DNA from: Isoetes taiwanensis
Taxonomy: Eukaryota; Streptophyta; Lycopodiopsida; Isoetales; Isoetaceae
NCBI GenBank assembly: GCA_021234155.1
Contig: JAJEKV010000086.1
Span: 1-64,000 of the forward strand
DNA length: 64,000 nucleotides
Direction of reading: 5' to 3'
The position numbers and the translations under genes were made by a program. Shown piece by piece: positions 33,894 through 44,754 of this stretch. The number at the start of each line of letters is the position of its first letter. Within the stretch, counting starts at the first letter, position 1. Under the pieces are notes generated by a model that did no database searches, was not told the origin of the DNA, and was given only the letters and a program-made list of their open reading frames with translations.

Positions 33894-36408
33894 TTGAAGT
33901 CCTGGTGGATAATGATTATATAACCAAGGAAGAGGACATCAAGAGGGCTGCAACCATGCACTTCACCAACATTATGGGAACTAACCATGACAGCCAGCCT
34001 GATATTATGAATAATTTTATAAATCTACAGGCTAAGGTTAGCAATGAGCACAACAGGGATTTGGAGAAGATTTTTAGTAACAATGAGCTATACCAAACGG
34101 TTAAAGATATGGAGAATGGGAAAACGCCCGGGCCAGATGGCCTACCAGCAGAATTCTTCAAGAAAGCATGGCCCATTCTGGGGGATAGCATCACGAGCTT
34201 AGCTAATGAATTCAAAATGCAGAAATGTCTTGATGCTAGGATAAATACTAGCCTTATTGCTCATCCCCCAAAATTGATATGCCTAGCAATTTCTCTGACT
34301 ATAGACCGATCTCTCTTTCCAATGTGATCTACAAAATTATTTCAGGGACCATTGCTGCTAGGCTCAAGCCTGTCCTTGAGAAAATTATTAGTTCTTCTCA
34401 GTCGGCCTACTTGAAGGACAGATATATTTTAGATAATGTAGTTACAGCCATTCTAGGTTTGAATTGGGCAAAAGACTCTGGTCAAGACATTGCTCTCATC
34501 AAGCTAGATATCACAAAGGCTTTTGATATGGTGAGCTGGAACTTTCTGCTCCAGTGTTGCAGTGCTCTTGGCTTCTCTGAGGAGGTAATAAATATTTTTT
34601 ATGCTATTTTGAATAACTCTCGTTCCTCTGTCCTAATTAATGGGGAGTGCAGCCCTTTTTTCCCCCTGAGAAGGGGGGTAAAACAAGGCTGTCCACTGGC
34701 CCCTTTCTTGTTTCTAATTGTGATGGAGGCTCTGATAGCGTAACTTGAGGAGGCCAAGAATACTAATATGATCCAAGGGCTTTCCCTACCCAACAATAAT
34801 ATTATGGATCAAATCCTTAATGGGCATTTTGCAGACGATACATTTCTCATGGTTTCCATGGAGGAAAACTCGATCATCAATACTCAGGGCTATCCCGACC
34901 GGTTTGGAGCAAAGATCGTTTGCAAGATCAATCGAACTAAATCAAGGGTGATGGCAAGAGATCAGGTAAAAGGAGGGCAAACAGCTGCCCTCCTGGACTG
35001 TAAGTATGATCCCCCCACCTTAAAGTCCAAGATTCTTGGAATTCCCTTTGCTATTAAAAGTAGTCCCTCAGATATTTGGGAGGGGATTATCGAGAAATTT
35101 CAGAAAAAGGTCGATAGCCTTAATTCGAAGTATCTGTCTAAAAATGGAAGGGCCATCATAGCTAATTTTGTCATTGCTTCTTCACATGTTTATCAATCTT
35201 CTGTTATTCTTGCTCCCAAGAAGGTCTCTTCAAGGCTCCAGGGTATAATTGGGAGATTCATTGCCTCGTGTCGGGAATAAAAGGTGTTGGACACCGTATC
35301 CATGGAAGAATGTCAGAAGAAAAAGAAGGATGGTGGTTTAGGAGTTATCAATATAGAGAAGCAAGGGATTGCACTTACGGCCAAATATTTTTTTAAAGCT
35401 GCTTATGGGCTCATCAATCATCCTATTTCTATTATTATTCAGCACTACATTAACAAGTGTCATCCTTTTGGATGGAGAAATATCAAAATGCATCTCCCAC
35501 ACTCTATTTACTTCCCCTTCACCATTCCTAACTCCACTCCTGGCATTCTGAAGAAATGGATCAGGGCATGGATGCAGGTTAGAAATATGTATAAGTGGAA
35601 AGAAGGCCTGTCTATGGATCAAACTATATTCTGGAATCCTGCTCTGATCACTAATGATGAAAGCTTGTGCTTGGCCTGTCACTTCCCAGACCAGGTCAAG
35701 AAATGGTGCTCTAAAGGTATTATTTATGTGCATAACATGTTTAACGACCAGGGCATGATTCCCTTTGAGAGCTCTCTCTTGGCTGAAGAAGGAGAGGACT
35801 GCAAGTTTTTGTATAATAATATTTGTACCACTCTGACTTATGGTATCTGGTCCATGGATGGCATAAATTGGAATCACAACAGTTTGTTGACTTTCACTGT
35901 TAGGAGTGCATACAGGTTTTTGATGAGGAATCAGGAGATTACCATCCACAGAAAGTGGCAAACTGATCCAGACAGATGTAGAAGGAACCTCAATTTCATG
36001 TGGTCCAGCCCGATTTTCCCAAAAATCAAGTCTTTTATGTGGCAGCTATGGCATAAGGCTCTGGCCACAAACATGAAGAGGCATAAACTTCACATGGCGG
36101 GGTCGGACATCTGCATCAGATGCATGGCAAATAGGGAAGATGAAAATCATTTATTCAGAACATGCATCTGGGCTGAGTGGATTCTGGAGCTGGCCTCCGA
36201 ATACCTGGGATATGATCTATCCTCTCTCGGCTATCTGGATTTCTTCCTTCCGAACAACCCAACTGACTGGAGGATTTATATCCTCCTTTGGAGGATCTGG
36301 AAGGGGAGAAATGAATTTGTGTTTAACTATGATATCATCCACCCGGAGGGAGTAATTAGACAAATTAAATATGATGTTGACTGGATTCTCGAAGGATTAT
36401 CAAACTAA
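33894..36408 (+). pseudogene. L1 ORF2: reverse transcriptase and zf-RVT domain
   Basis: Copies element RNA into DNA at a nicked target. Visible: GKTPGPDGLPAEFFKKAWP, then a frameshift near 34260; FSDYRPISLSNVIYKIISG; SAYLKDRYILDNV; LIKLDITKAFDMVSWNF (first catalytic Asp); RRGVKQGCPLAPFLF; HFADDTFL (34828 on, catalytic pair); ILGIPF; GLGVINIEKQGIAL; and a C-terminal zinc-binding zf-RVT domain with FPKIKSFMWQLWHKAL and C--C------E--HLF--C (about 35990-36180). In-frame stops occur at 34741-34743 and 35278-35280, after which the same frame continues to the TAA at 36406. The endonuclease is absent by truncation. Confidence 0.9.
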
Positions 36409-36973
36409 TGGGTCTTTTATTTACAGGTAAAAGGTTTATGCTGATGAGAAGAATCAAATGGAAGAAGATCAGGCTGGAGGCAAACAAAGAATGGACCAGA
36501 GTTTTCGCATCACCAAATGTTCTCGGGCACGAAGAACCTTGTACATGCGATTGCTGTTGTGATCAGAACATGGATATCAGGAGAGCTTCAATATGCAGAG
36601 CCAAAGATGCTAAGGGAAGATATAATATGGCGAAAGCGGAGTCTTGCGGATGCGTATTCTGTACCCTGAGCATCTCTGTTAAGGGGAAAGGGAGGAAGAT
36701 CACTAATTGGAATCTCAGATCCTGTTACTAAAAAAAAGGAAATTAGTATTCGATGGATCAGTCAGAAATATCTCATCCTGAACTTTTAATAGACATATTT
36801 CTATCTAATTTTGTTATAAGTACTACAATTTTTGGGTCATATAATAGCTAGGAGGTGTCCTCACCCTCCTATCTATTCTCGGGTTAAACTTCCCTATAAA
36901 AAGTTCTTTTTCTGTACCTTTATACTTCTTTTAATATAAATATACCGACTTCAATCAAAAAAAAAAAAAAAAG
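36409..36973 (+). other. L1 3' UTR and poly(A)
   Basis: Non-coding tail of the L1 after its stop. It carries a short out-of-frame open stretch of no recognisable function and ends in A17 at 36957-36973. Confidence 0.7.
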
Positions 36974-37467
36974 ATTATGCTTGTTGGACTAAGTAACCTA
37001 GGTTGCAGGGGCGAGGCTACGGTAAGTTAAGGCTTTGTGGTGATTGTTTTAAGATATATCCTAGATCCCCGATCCCCACTTAGTCCATGTGACTAACCCC
37101 GTGGTTGATGGTGTAAGCAGAGGTGTGAGATGCTCCGGAAAGTAGCCAAGCTTCGGAAAGGCGAGAGTGGAAGTGTGTGGATTGCTATTTAATAAACTTG
37201 ATTATTATTACTATTATTATTATTATATATGGGCTTGAAGTTACAATTATTAAGATCATTCATAGTGTGCGGGGATATTGTTGAGTAATGGGCAAGTACA
37301 TGTTTGGAACCTTAGAATATGTACAAAGATTAAATTCTTTACCTAAGTGTTATTGTTGCAGATGCATGAGTTAATTTCTTAAGTTTTTAAGCTTAAGAAG
37401 ATCCAATGGTCGAGATTGATGGGATCTCCAGTTACCATAAAGGTTAACTGGCCAGGCCCGTCACAGT

Positions 37468-37479
37468 TGGTATCAGAGC
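37468..37479 (+). promoter_or_regulatory. Primer-binding site, initiator-Met tRNA
   Basis: TGGTATCAGAGC, complementary to the 3' end of plant initiator methionine tRNA, placed 2 nt after the LTR end CGTCACA. It primes minus-strand cDNA synthesis. Confidence 0.9.
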
Positions 37480-39550
37480 ATAGTTGGATCCTTGGATGTA
37501 TGATGGCGAAGTCTAGATTCAAGTTGTGGTTGTTGGATTATGCTAATAGTATTGTGTGGAGATGATGGCCTTAGAGGAGGCGTGACAAATTGTTTTATGA
37601 AGGTATGTGAAATTGATTACATGGTATTTCTATAATCTTGATTGATTTTCTATCCTGCAAAGCAGATAAGTTAGAAAAAAGTACTTCATCAAGGGGCTAA
37701 CTTTGATTTAGGGTTGCCAATGTGCGCATAGCATGGAAGTGATGCTTGAGGGAGATTAAGTTACAGATATTGCATTTCACTTTGGTAACCACTCCTTATA
37801 GTGTAGATGTGATCTCATAGTAGTGTACTTTGGTGGCAAGAAAATTTGGAATAAGCAGTGCATGATATATAATGCCTATGATATTCAGGGAAGGTTCATC
37901 TCACCATGAATAAGATTCTTGATGTGATGTTAGGTGTATCCTTTGAAGCTAAAATTGAGAAAACCATGCAGCATCTACAGTGGTAAAATAACAATAAGTT
38001 GCTAAGTTGATAGCATTCAGGCTATGGTTGGATAAGGTTATAACACGATGATTGTAAGACAAGTTTTGAGAATGCTTAGATGATAGTCAGATTGAAGCTC
38101 ATGTGTAAATAGCAGATGTGTGACGTAGAAGGAAATGTCATGATTACATCATGGTCCTACTTGAGGTCTATAAAGTTGTTGGCCTTAGGGTTATGGCTAG
38201 AATAGTCGGTGATAGCCTTGAAAAAGTTCTTGACCTTGAAAAAACTTCTTGAAGTATAAGAAAGCACTTAATGGAACAAAGTGGTCAGGTTACGCATTTG
38301 TATTTAGAGAATAATATCCACTTAAATTATGGCAGATTGAAGAATTGGTTGGCCAAGATTGAACAATGTTATCCATCTTATGGATAAGGAAGAAGAAGAA
38401 GATGAATAGAGGAATAACATATTTAATCGTGGTAGTAGGTAAACCATGAAGTTGAACGAAAGAGTTGTCAGATAAAGCCCAGACATGAGATAAAGGCAGA
38501 GGGGAATGTATAGACATGGAGAAGTGCCATTTTTGAATATCTTAGAATGTAATAGAAGAGTTGTAAGCACATCTAGTAATGGTGCTTCCATGTATCGTAA
38601 TTATTTGGCATGCTAGAAGTGATTGTAAATTAATGGAGGGATGGTGATTGCATTACTTGATTAAGGATACAGTCAAAGGATTGAAGTTGTGAACGAAATA
38701 CATGAAGTAAGAGCTTCACTGAAATTAACGGCAATTGATGCCTATAAAATCTTGTTGAAAGACTAACCAGTGTGATGGGGTAATATGTATGGAAGTAGGC
38801 TAAATATAGAGGCCAAGTGTATAGCAATACTTCAATGTCATTGGATGAACTCGTAGAGGAATTCTCTGTACCATGGGTTATAATTCTTATGGGATCCCTT
38901 GTATCAACTTAAGCATACCTAGCTATAAGATACCCAGACTGGGGGACTTGATTATGTATTTTGCTTGTTACTTTTTGGATTTGGCCACCCAAGAAGTCTC
39001 GAGAGATTACATATCTAGTTCGACCTGAGTATCTCTTTGGAATGGTGGGTTTTTTTTTCTATGGCACGTACCTTCTTTATGAAAAGTTGCATTAACTGCA
39101 TTATGTTTATTATATTGAATTGGATATGTAGTATACTCATAATATTTGAGTTAGTTCTAGACTCGGCGGTATGTTAAATTGAATCTTAGAAGGGTCCTGC
39201 ATTGGAGCTATCTAATATATATCTTTCCTTTAGCTTAAATAACTTGTATGAAGCTAGCTTTGAATTTTCAAGTTTGGAGATGCATCATCTTGGATTGGAA
39301 GGCTAAGCAATTGTGTTTGACAAGGATGGGTCAGTTCTAAGGGACAAAATTGTATTCATTTGGGAGTATGTTGAATTGAGGATTAAGATGTGAAAGCATA
39401 AAGGGAAGAGACCCGAGTAATTAAGGAGGCAGACTATAAAAAAAAAAAAAAAATTTAGATCAATGGTTGAGTTTGTTCCAAGGAAGATGTCACAAAGGGA
39501 GATACAAACTAGATTTTTCATGAGTGCTCTAAGATGCACCCATGAGGACA
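37480..39550 (+). other. Internal region of the LTR element, no coding domains
   Basis: About 2.07 kb with only short open stretches in all frames and no gag, protease, RT, RNase H or integrase motif. A run of 15 A lies at about 39439-39453. The end carries GGGACAAAATTGTATTCATT, reminiscent of the sequence between integrase and polypurine tract in Ty3-type elements, which hints at a Ty3/gypsy origin. Confidence 0.6.
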
Positions 39551-40288
39551 TGTAACGTTCCTAACCGACATGCCCTTAACCAACTGGGCAAAACCGTCTA
39601 GACGTTTATGAGTAGTCGCTTCTACCCATTTATGCCGGTGTCTCGGGAACGCCCCACAGGCACATTCAAGGTTCGAATACTCGAGCGGTCTACCATGGGC
39701 CCGTTACAGTCTCTCCCACTAGAACTATGCTCGTCCTCGAGCATCCAAGGCTATACCATGTCACAATGATTACCAAGTCTTTGCAAATTACCCATGGAGA
39801 CTCGAACTCGAGATTTGCTCTGATACTAAATGCAACGTTCCTAACCGACATGCCTTTAGCCAACTAGGCAAAACCGTCTAGACGTTTATGAGTAGTCGCT
39901 TCTACCCATTTATGCCGGTGTCTCGGGAACGCCCCACAGGCACATTCAAGGTTCGAATACTCGAGCGGTCTACCATGGGCCCGTTACAGTCTCTCCCACT
40001 AGAACTATGCTCGTCCTCGAGCATCCAAGGCCATACCGTGTCTATGTCATACCATGTCACAATGATTACCAAGTCTTTGCAAATTACCCATGCATATAGG
40101 CACCCATGGAGACTCGAACTCGAGACCTGCTCTGATACCAACTGTAACGTTCCTAACCGACATGCCCTTAGCCAACTAGGCAAAACCGTCTAGACGTTTA
40201 TGAGTAGTCGCTTCTACCCATTTATGCCGGTGTCTCGGGAACGCCCCACAGGCACATTCAAGGTTCGAATACTCGAGCGGTCTACCAT
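39551..40288 (-). mobile_element. Tandem TRIM: three LTRs, two internal domains
   Basis: LTRs at 39551-39708, 39831-39988 and 40143-40288 (last one cut) alternate with internal domains of about 122 and 154 bp. On the minus strand each LTR is followed by GT and TGGTATCAGAGC (clear at 40129-40140, mutated in the first unit), and GTGGGAGAGAC forms a polypurine tract before the next LTR. LTRs are about 158 bp with TGTAACG...CGTTACA ends, and no protein is encoded. The array sits exactly where the 3' LTR of the host element should begin. Confidence 0.85.
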
Positions 40289-41867
40289 ACGGACCTAGCA
40301 ACCTAGCACCAACATTAAGATGTAAGTAACGTTGTCATTATATAGGAGTGCATTTTCAAGGTAAAATAAATGATTATGTGCTAGGAATACATGCATGCAA
40401 TGTGTCCATGCATGTAGTGTATGCATGCATGCATGCAAGGGCATTGCTATGTTATATAAGCGCAACAATATTATTCTTGATTTCTTGGGAAGGAGTTTTC
40501 CATGGGAAAGAAGTCTTTTATGTGCGTTGCTGGGAGTGCAGAGGAAGCAAGCGGGATTCCAGGTGGGGATCAAGCCTTACACCTGGGGTTTTCTAGTGTT
40601 TGTATAGCTGTGTTGATTTAATAATGATTGCTTTGAACATAGTATAAACTTGGAGTTAAATCATATGAGCATGGTCATGAATAGGCATGCATGGTTAATG
40701 GATAGCGAGCATATTAACCAATTTAATAAACTAGTTAGCAGGGTTATGGAAGCCACTGTCATTAAGGTTATAGGTAGTAATTTGAAGGAAGTTGATCTAG
40801 TTAAAAGTAATAAGATATTAGTGAAGGTTGTATTTTGCTTAAGCACCGGGCATTGCATGTTGCATGGTAGAGATAGTAATGTTTATATGAGGATTTCCTT
40901 TGTTGCATGAGGTGTAAATTATGGAATTTCTAAGGTAAATTTGATATGGAAATGTGCCTAATTGATATTGGGTGGAATTCATAGTATTGTGATCTATGTG
41001 TAGTATAATTCTTTGATATAGACCTCGGGGCGGAGTCTAGGTGCGATGGTCTAGACTCGCTATTATTGCACAATGCTATGGTATTATTTGAACATCGGCG
41101 CTGGTACCATATGGTACAACGTCATGCACGCTTAAGTGGTCCTCCAATGCCGGACGCAAAGCGTGGATGGGTGTGTACACACGTGGTTACCCCCCTCTAT
41201 GTCACCGGCCCGGATCACCGAAGTTGACCTTGCTCGCCCTCCAGAGTAATATTGGTTGCAATGTTGATGCTATGATTGCTTGGTTATTGTATATGTGTTT
41301 TTAATGTTGGAATTAAGTCGCAATGGTCATGCTTGGTGTAATTATGCATTGTGATTATGCTTGTTGGACTAAGTAACCTAGGTTGCGGTGGGGCGAGGCT
41401 ACTGTAAAGGCTAAGTTATTGTTCTAAGTTAAGGCTTTGTGGTGATTGTTTTAAGATATATCCTAGATCCCCGATCCCCACTTAGTCCATGTGACTAACC
41501 CCGTGGTTGATGGTGTAAGCAGAGGTGTGAGATGCTCCGGAAAGTAGCCAAGCTTCGGAAAGGCGAGAGTGGAAGTGTGTGGATTGCTATTTAATAAACT
41601 TGATTATTATTACTATTATTATTATTATATATGGGCTTGAAGTTACAATTATTAAGATCATTCATAGTGTGCGGGGATATTGTTGAGTAATGGGCAAGTA
41701 CATGTTTGGAACCTTAGAATATGTACAAAGATTAAATTCTTTACCTAAGTGTTATTGTTGCAGATGCATGAGTTAATTTCTTAAGTTTTTAAGCTTAAGA
41801 AGATCCAATGGTCGAGATTGATGGGATCTCCAGTTACCATAAAGGTTAACTGGCCAGGCCCGTCACA
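40289..41867 (+). repeat. 3' LTR of the LARD-like element
   Basis: Starts at ACGGACC, lacking the leading TGTA, directly after the cut TRIM. It ends CGTCACA and is followed by the CCCTA duplication. It includes the empty L1 target at 41353-41367 and a 19-bp extra segment (GGCTAAGTTATTGTTCTAA) absent from the 5' LTR near 37022. Confidence 0.9.
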
Positions 41868-42823
41868 CCCTACCATGTACTTCAAGAAATAATATAACAC
41901 AATAAATGGTCACATTGCATTGGGGATGGACCTAATAATGAAACCTTTATTATTTTGTAGCAGCTTTGAGGAATGTGGCCTTGTAGTAGATTTGATGGAA
42001 GATTGGTCTATGTTTGTTTTTTGTTAAGATATATATATGGTGGGATGACCATCGATACACCTCTATGCATGCACAAGTTTTTTGCCTTCAGATTTAAATG
42101 TATGCTCGATGAAAAGCCCAGCAACGCTCGGCAATTTTTCCAGTCATCAAATAATATTGGAACAAATAATATATTATTGCGGTGTTGTTGCATTGTACAT
42201 GACATTGATATAAGAAACTTTATTACAAATTACAAAAGAACATCATCTAAACATGTAATTTTTGTAAAAAGTAATCAAACGTGCTTTTGACTAGTTATTA
42301 TTATTCGATAATGATCCCTTACTCGCACATCCCTAATCTCACTCGTTTAACCTTCGATCAATCACATTTTGCTTATGTGGCATAATCTCAACCATGAGCG
42401 CAAAAGAAGACACCTAGAAATGCGTTTCTAATAATAGAACAGTGAGACAGTACATAAGATCATCACTATTACACCCTTGAACTCCATCCAAACTCATCTA
42501 TCCAGAGCTTTTGAGCTTCCTTACACATCAATGATATCTAATTTAAGAAACAGATTTAGGTGGCATTTATGTGAAACCTCAGTAATCCTCTCAGACCATT
42601 TCAACCAATTTCCTTGCATCCAACTCAGTAGATACGGGAATAGTTCTAATCGCTAACTATCCTAGTGTTCATAATATCAACCACTGCCATCCATTGAAGT
42701 GTTCACCACCATAACTAACTGTAATCCTACCGGGATATTAATTCCTGAGATCAAACACCTTACAAGTAATTCAATTATTATAATAAATAGATCGATAGTA
42801 TCTTTTATGTCATAAGTTAAAGA

Positions 42824-42894
42824 AAAAAAGTAAAAAGTAAAAAATAATACGTAAAAAGTAAAAAGTAAAAAGTAAAAAGTAAAAAGTAAAAAGA
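42824..42894. repeat. AAAAGT microsatellite, unit IV
   Basis: Same locus as in units I, III and V; about six clean AAAAGT units after an interrupted part. Confidence 0.75.
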
Positions 42895-44754
42895 GAGCTT
42901 CATTATTCATTGTAATATATATAGCCTCTTAAACTTACCCACAGTAAGACATTAAATCTCCGCCAGTTTTGTAGGTTTAAAAAACATGATACTTATGGGT
43001 TTTTGTTCATGATTGGAGATATTCATTTTGCAGAGGTCGATATGGAGTCCTAGAATGGTATCGTACTTCTTGGATAAGAAGAAAGTTCTGACTGACCTTT
43101 CCCTATAAGTGGTCTTATTTTATAAGGAAATAATCATGTGTATACTTCATAGTTTGTAAGATACCCTCCAACTCTGCTTATCCCAGTCCTGTTGAGCCAC
43201 CATTCCTCACCACAATTACTACACTTCTAATAATGTCGCAACCACACTGGCCTGATCAAGTGGATACTGAGTCTCATAGAACTATTGTTAATGTGGATTT
43301 AGAACATCCTCCAAATCTGCCTGCGCAATGAAGTTATTTCCTAGAATGCGCGGGGGGAGTTATGGTTGTGAACACTTCAATGGATGGCAGTGGTTGATAT
43401 TATGAACACTGGGATAGTTAGCAATTAGAACTATTCCCGTATCTGCTGAGTTGGATGCAAGGAAATTGGTTGAAATGGTGTTGTACATATTCAGGAGAGA
43501 ATTGCAGATGATTTCCCTATATCTTGTAGATATTGAAAGATATAGAAAAGAGGATGAAGGAAAAGAAGAAGAACAGGAGTTGGGAAAAACGTGAATGTTA
43601 CCGGGATGTGCAAGTTTGCTATGCACCTTCGATAGATTCTTATTCTCTTCTAGATCTCCAAATCTATATGTAGCACCTTAGATAGATTCTTATTCTCTTC
43701 TAGATCTCCAAATCTATGTGTAGAGATATCATTGTAAAGGAAAATACCATAAAGAAGGAGCTCCATAGGTTATCTACCTCTCCCTGAATATTTATGTCAG
43801 TTGGGGCCACGAAATAGATTGAGATGTTCGAATCCTAACATCTAACTCCATCGTCATTTCAAGTAGTCCTTAAACCTGTACCGTTCAATCCTGTAATTCA
43901 ACCTAAAATCCATAAGCAATATGTTGTTCATGCTACACCCACTGCTAAAAATCTTCTGAGACATGTAAGAAATGGCCCAAAATCCAGGGAAGACATTACA
44001 GGATATGAAGAACCAACGCAGGAAATGCAGCCCAGTAATGTAACTGCCATTCAGAGCTGGCTATCAAAATCGATAGCAAATAGGTGCCAAAGTAAATGAG
44101 CACAAGAATGGATGAGCACAAGAATGAATGAGCGAAAAAACATAGTTAATATCACCTCCAACTGATTTTACATTTAACGGCCTACAATGAAATTGTTGGT
44201 CAAGATGCTGCACAAAACCAGGGATTCATAACAAACAAAGATACTGCATAGAACCCAGAGCAGGAAAATGTAAAAGCAAATCTACCAAATAAGTTCACAC
44301 CGACAAGAATCTAGTAGTGGAATGGGAATGCAATGCATATAGCAAAGCAATTGTTGCACGGAACTATGACAGGCATAAATACAAAAATCGGTGTGGAATC
44401 CAAATGGCAGATAGTTTTACCTCTAACTGCTTGAAAGCTGTTGTCCAAAAACAGTCTAATAAAGCACATGGATGTTTGTCTTTTACAGACACATATCAGC
44501 ATCAAGCTAGGTCAAAAAACGATGGGGTGAGCAACTCCGTCATGGAAAAGACCCGTTTCTCAAAACCCGGACTTCGGCATCGTCGTGTAGCGACGACATA
44601 AGAATCAGCAATTAATACAACGACTGAGAATGAATGAGAAAAACCGTTGCGTCCTTTCACTCTTAAATTCGACGGTCTATAATAATAATAATATTATTAT
44701 TATTATTAATCATGCCCCTTTTGGACCTTGAAGGTCATGGAGCAATAGATTACA

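Larger units (their letters stand above)
33880..36973 (+). mobile_element. Plant L1 LINE, 5'-truncated, nested in 5' LTR
   Basis: Flanked by a perfect 15-bp target duplication GATTATGCTTGTTGG (33865-33879 and 36974-36988); the uninterrupted site is at 41353-41367 in the 3' LTR. It ends in a 17-nt poly(A). The 5' part (ORF1, endonuclease) is missing through ordinary 5' truncation. One frameshift and two in-frame stops in about 2.5 kb indicate a young insertion. Confidence 0.95.
32797..37465 (+). repeat. 5' LTR with nested L1
   Basis: TG...CA-bounded LTR, about 1.56 kb when the L1 and one target duplication are removed. It is nearly identical to 40289-41867. Most differences fall in about 230 bp around 33530-33770, largely at CTG/CAG/CCG sites. 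Near-identity implies recent insertion. Confidence 0.9.
32797..41867 (+). mobile_element. Non-autonomous LTR retrotransposon (LARD-like)
   Basis: Flanked by a 5-bp target duplication CCCTA (32792-32796 and 41868-41872); unit II holds the empty site GGCCCTACCATG. The LTRs begin TGTAACGGACC (start damaged in the 3' copy) and end GGCCCGTCACA, about 1.56-1.58 kb each without nested inserts. A primer site for initiator-Met tRNA lies 2 bp inside the 5' LTR. The ~2.1-kb internal region has no gag, protease, RT or integrase that I can read, so the element must have been mobilised in trans. It contains a nested L1 (33880-36973) in the 5' LTR and a tandem TRIM (39551-40288) at the 3' LTR start. Confidence 0.85.

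Noticed and set aside
37480-39550. Gag or Pol genes in the LTR element
   Set aside because: No frame above about 90 residues carries a zinc knuckle, protease, RT or integrase motif.
39660-39700. B-box-like AAGGTTCGAATAC inside the TRIM LTR
   Set aside because: It is part of a 158-bp LTR with clear ends; there is no tRNA fold and no A box at the right distance.
44681-44710. ATA/ATT palindromic run as an origin or terminator
   Set aside because: It is explained by the (TAA)n tail of the minus-strand LINE meeting the host ATAATAA target.
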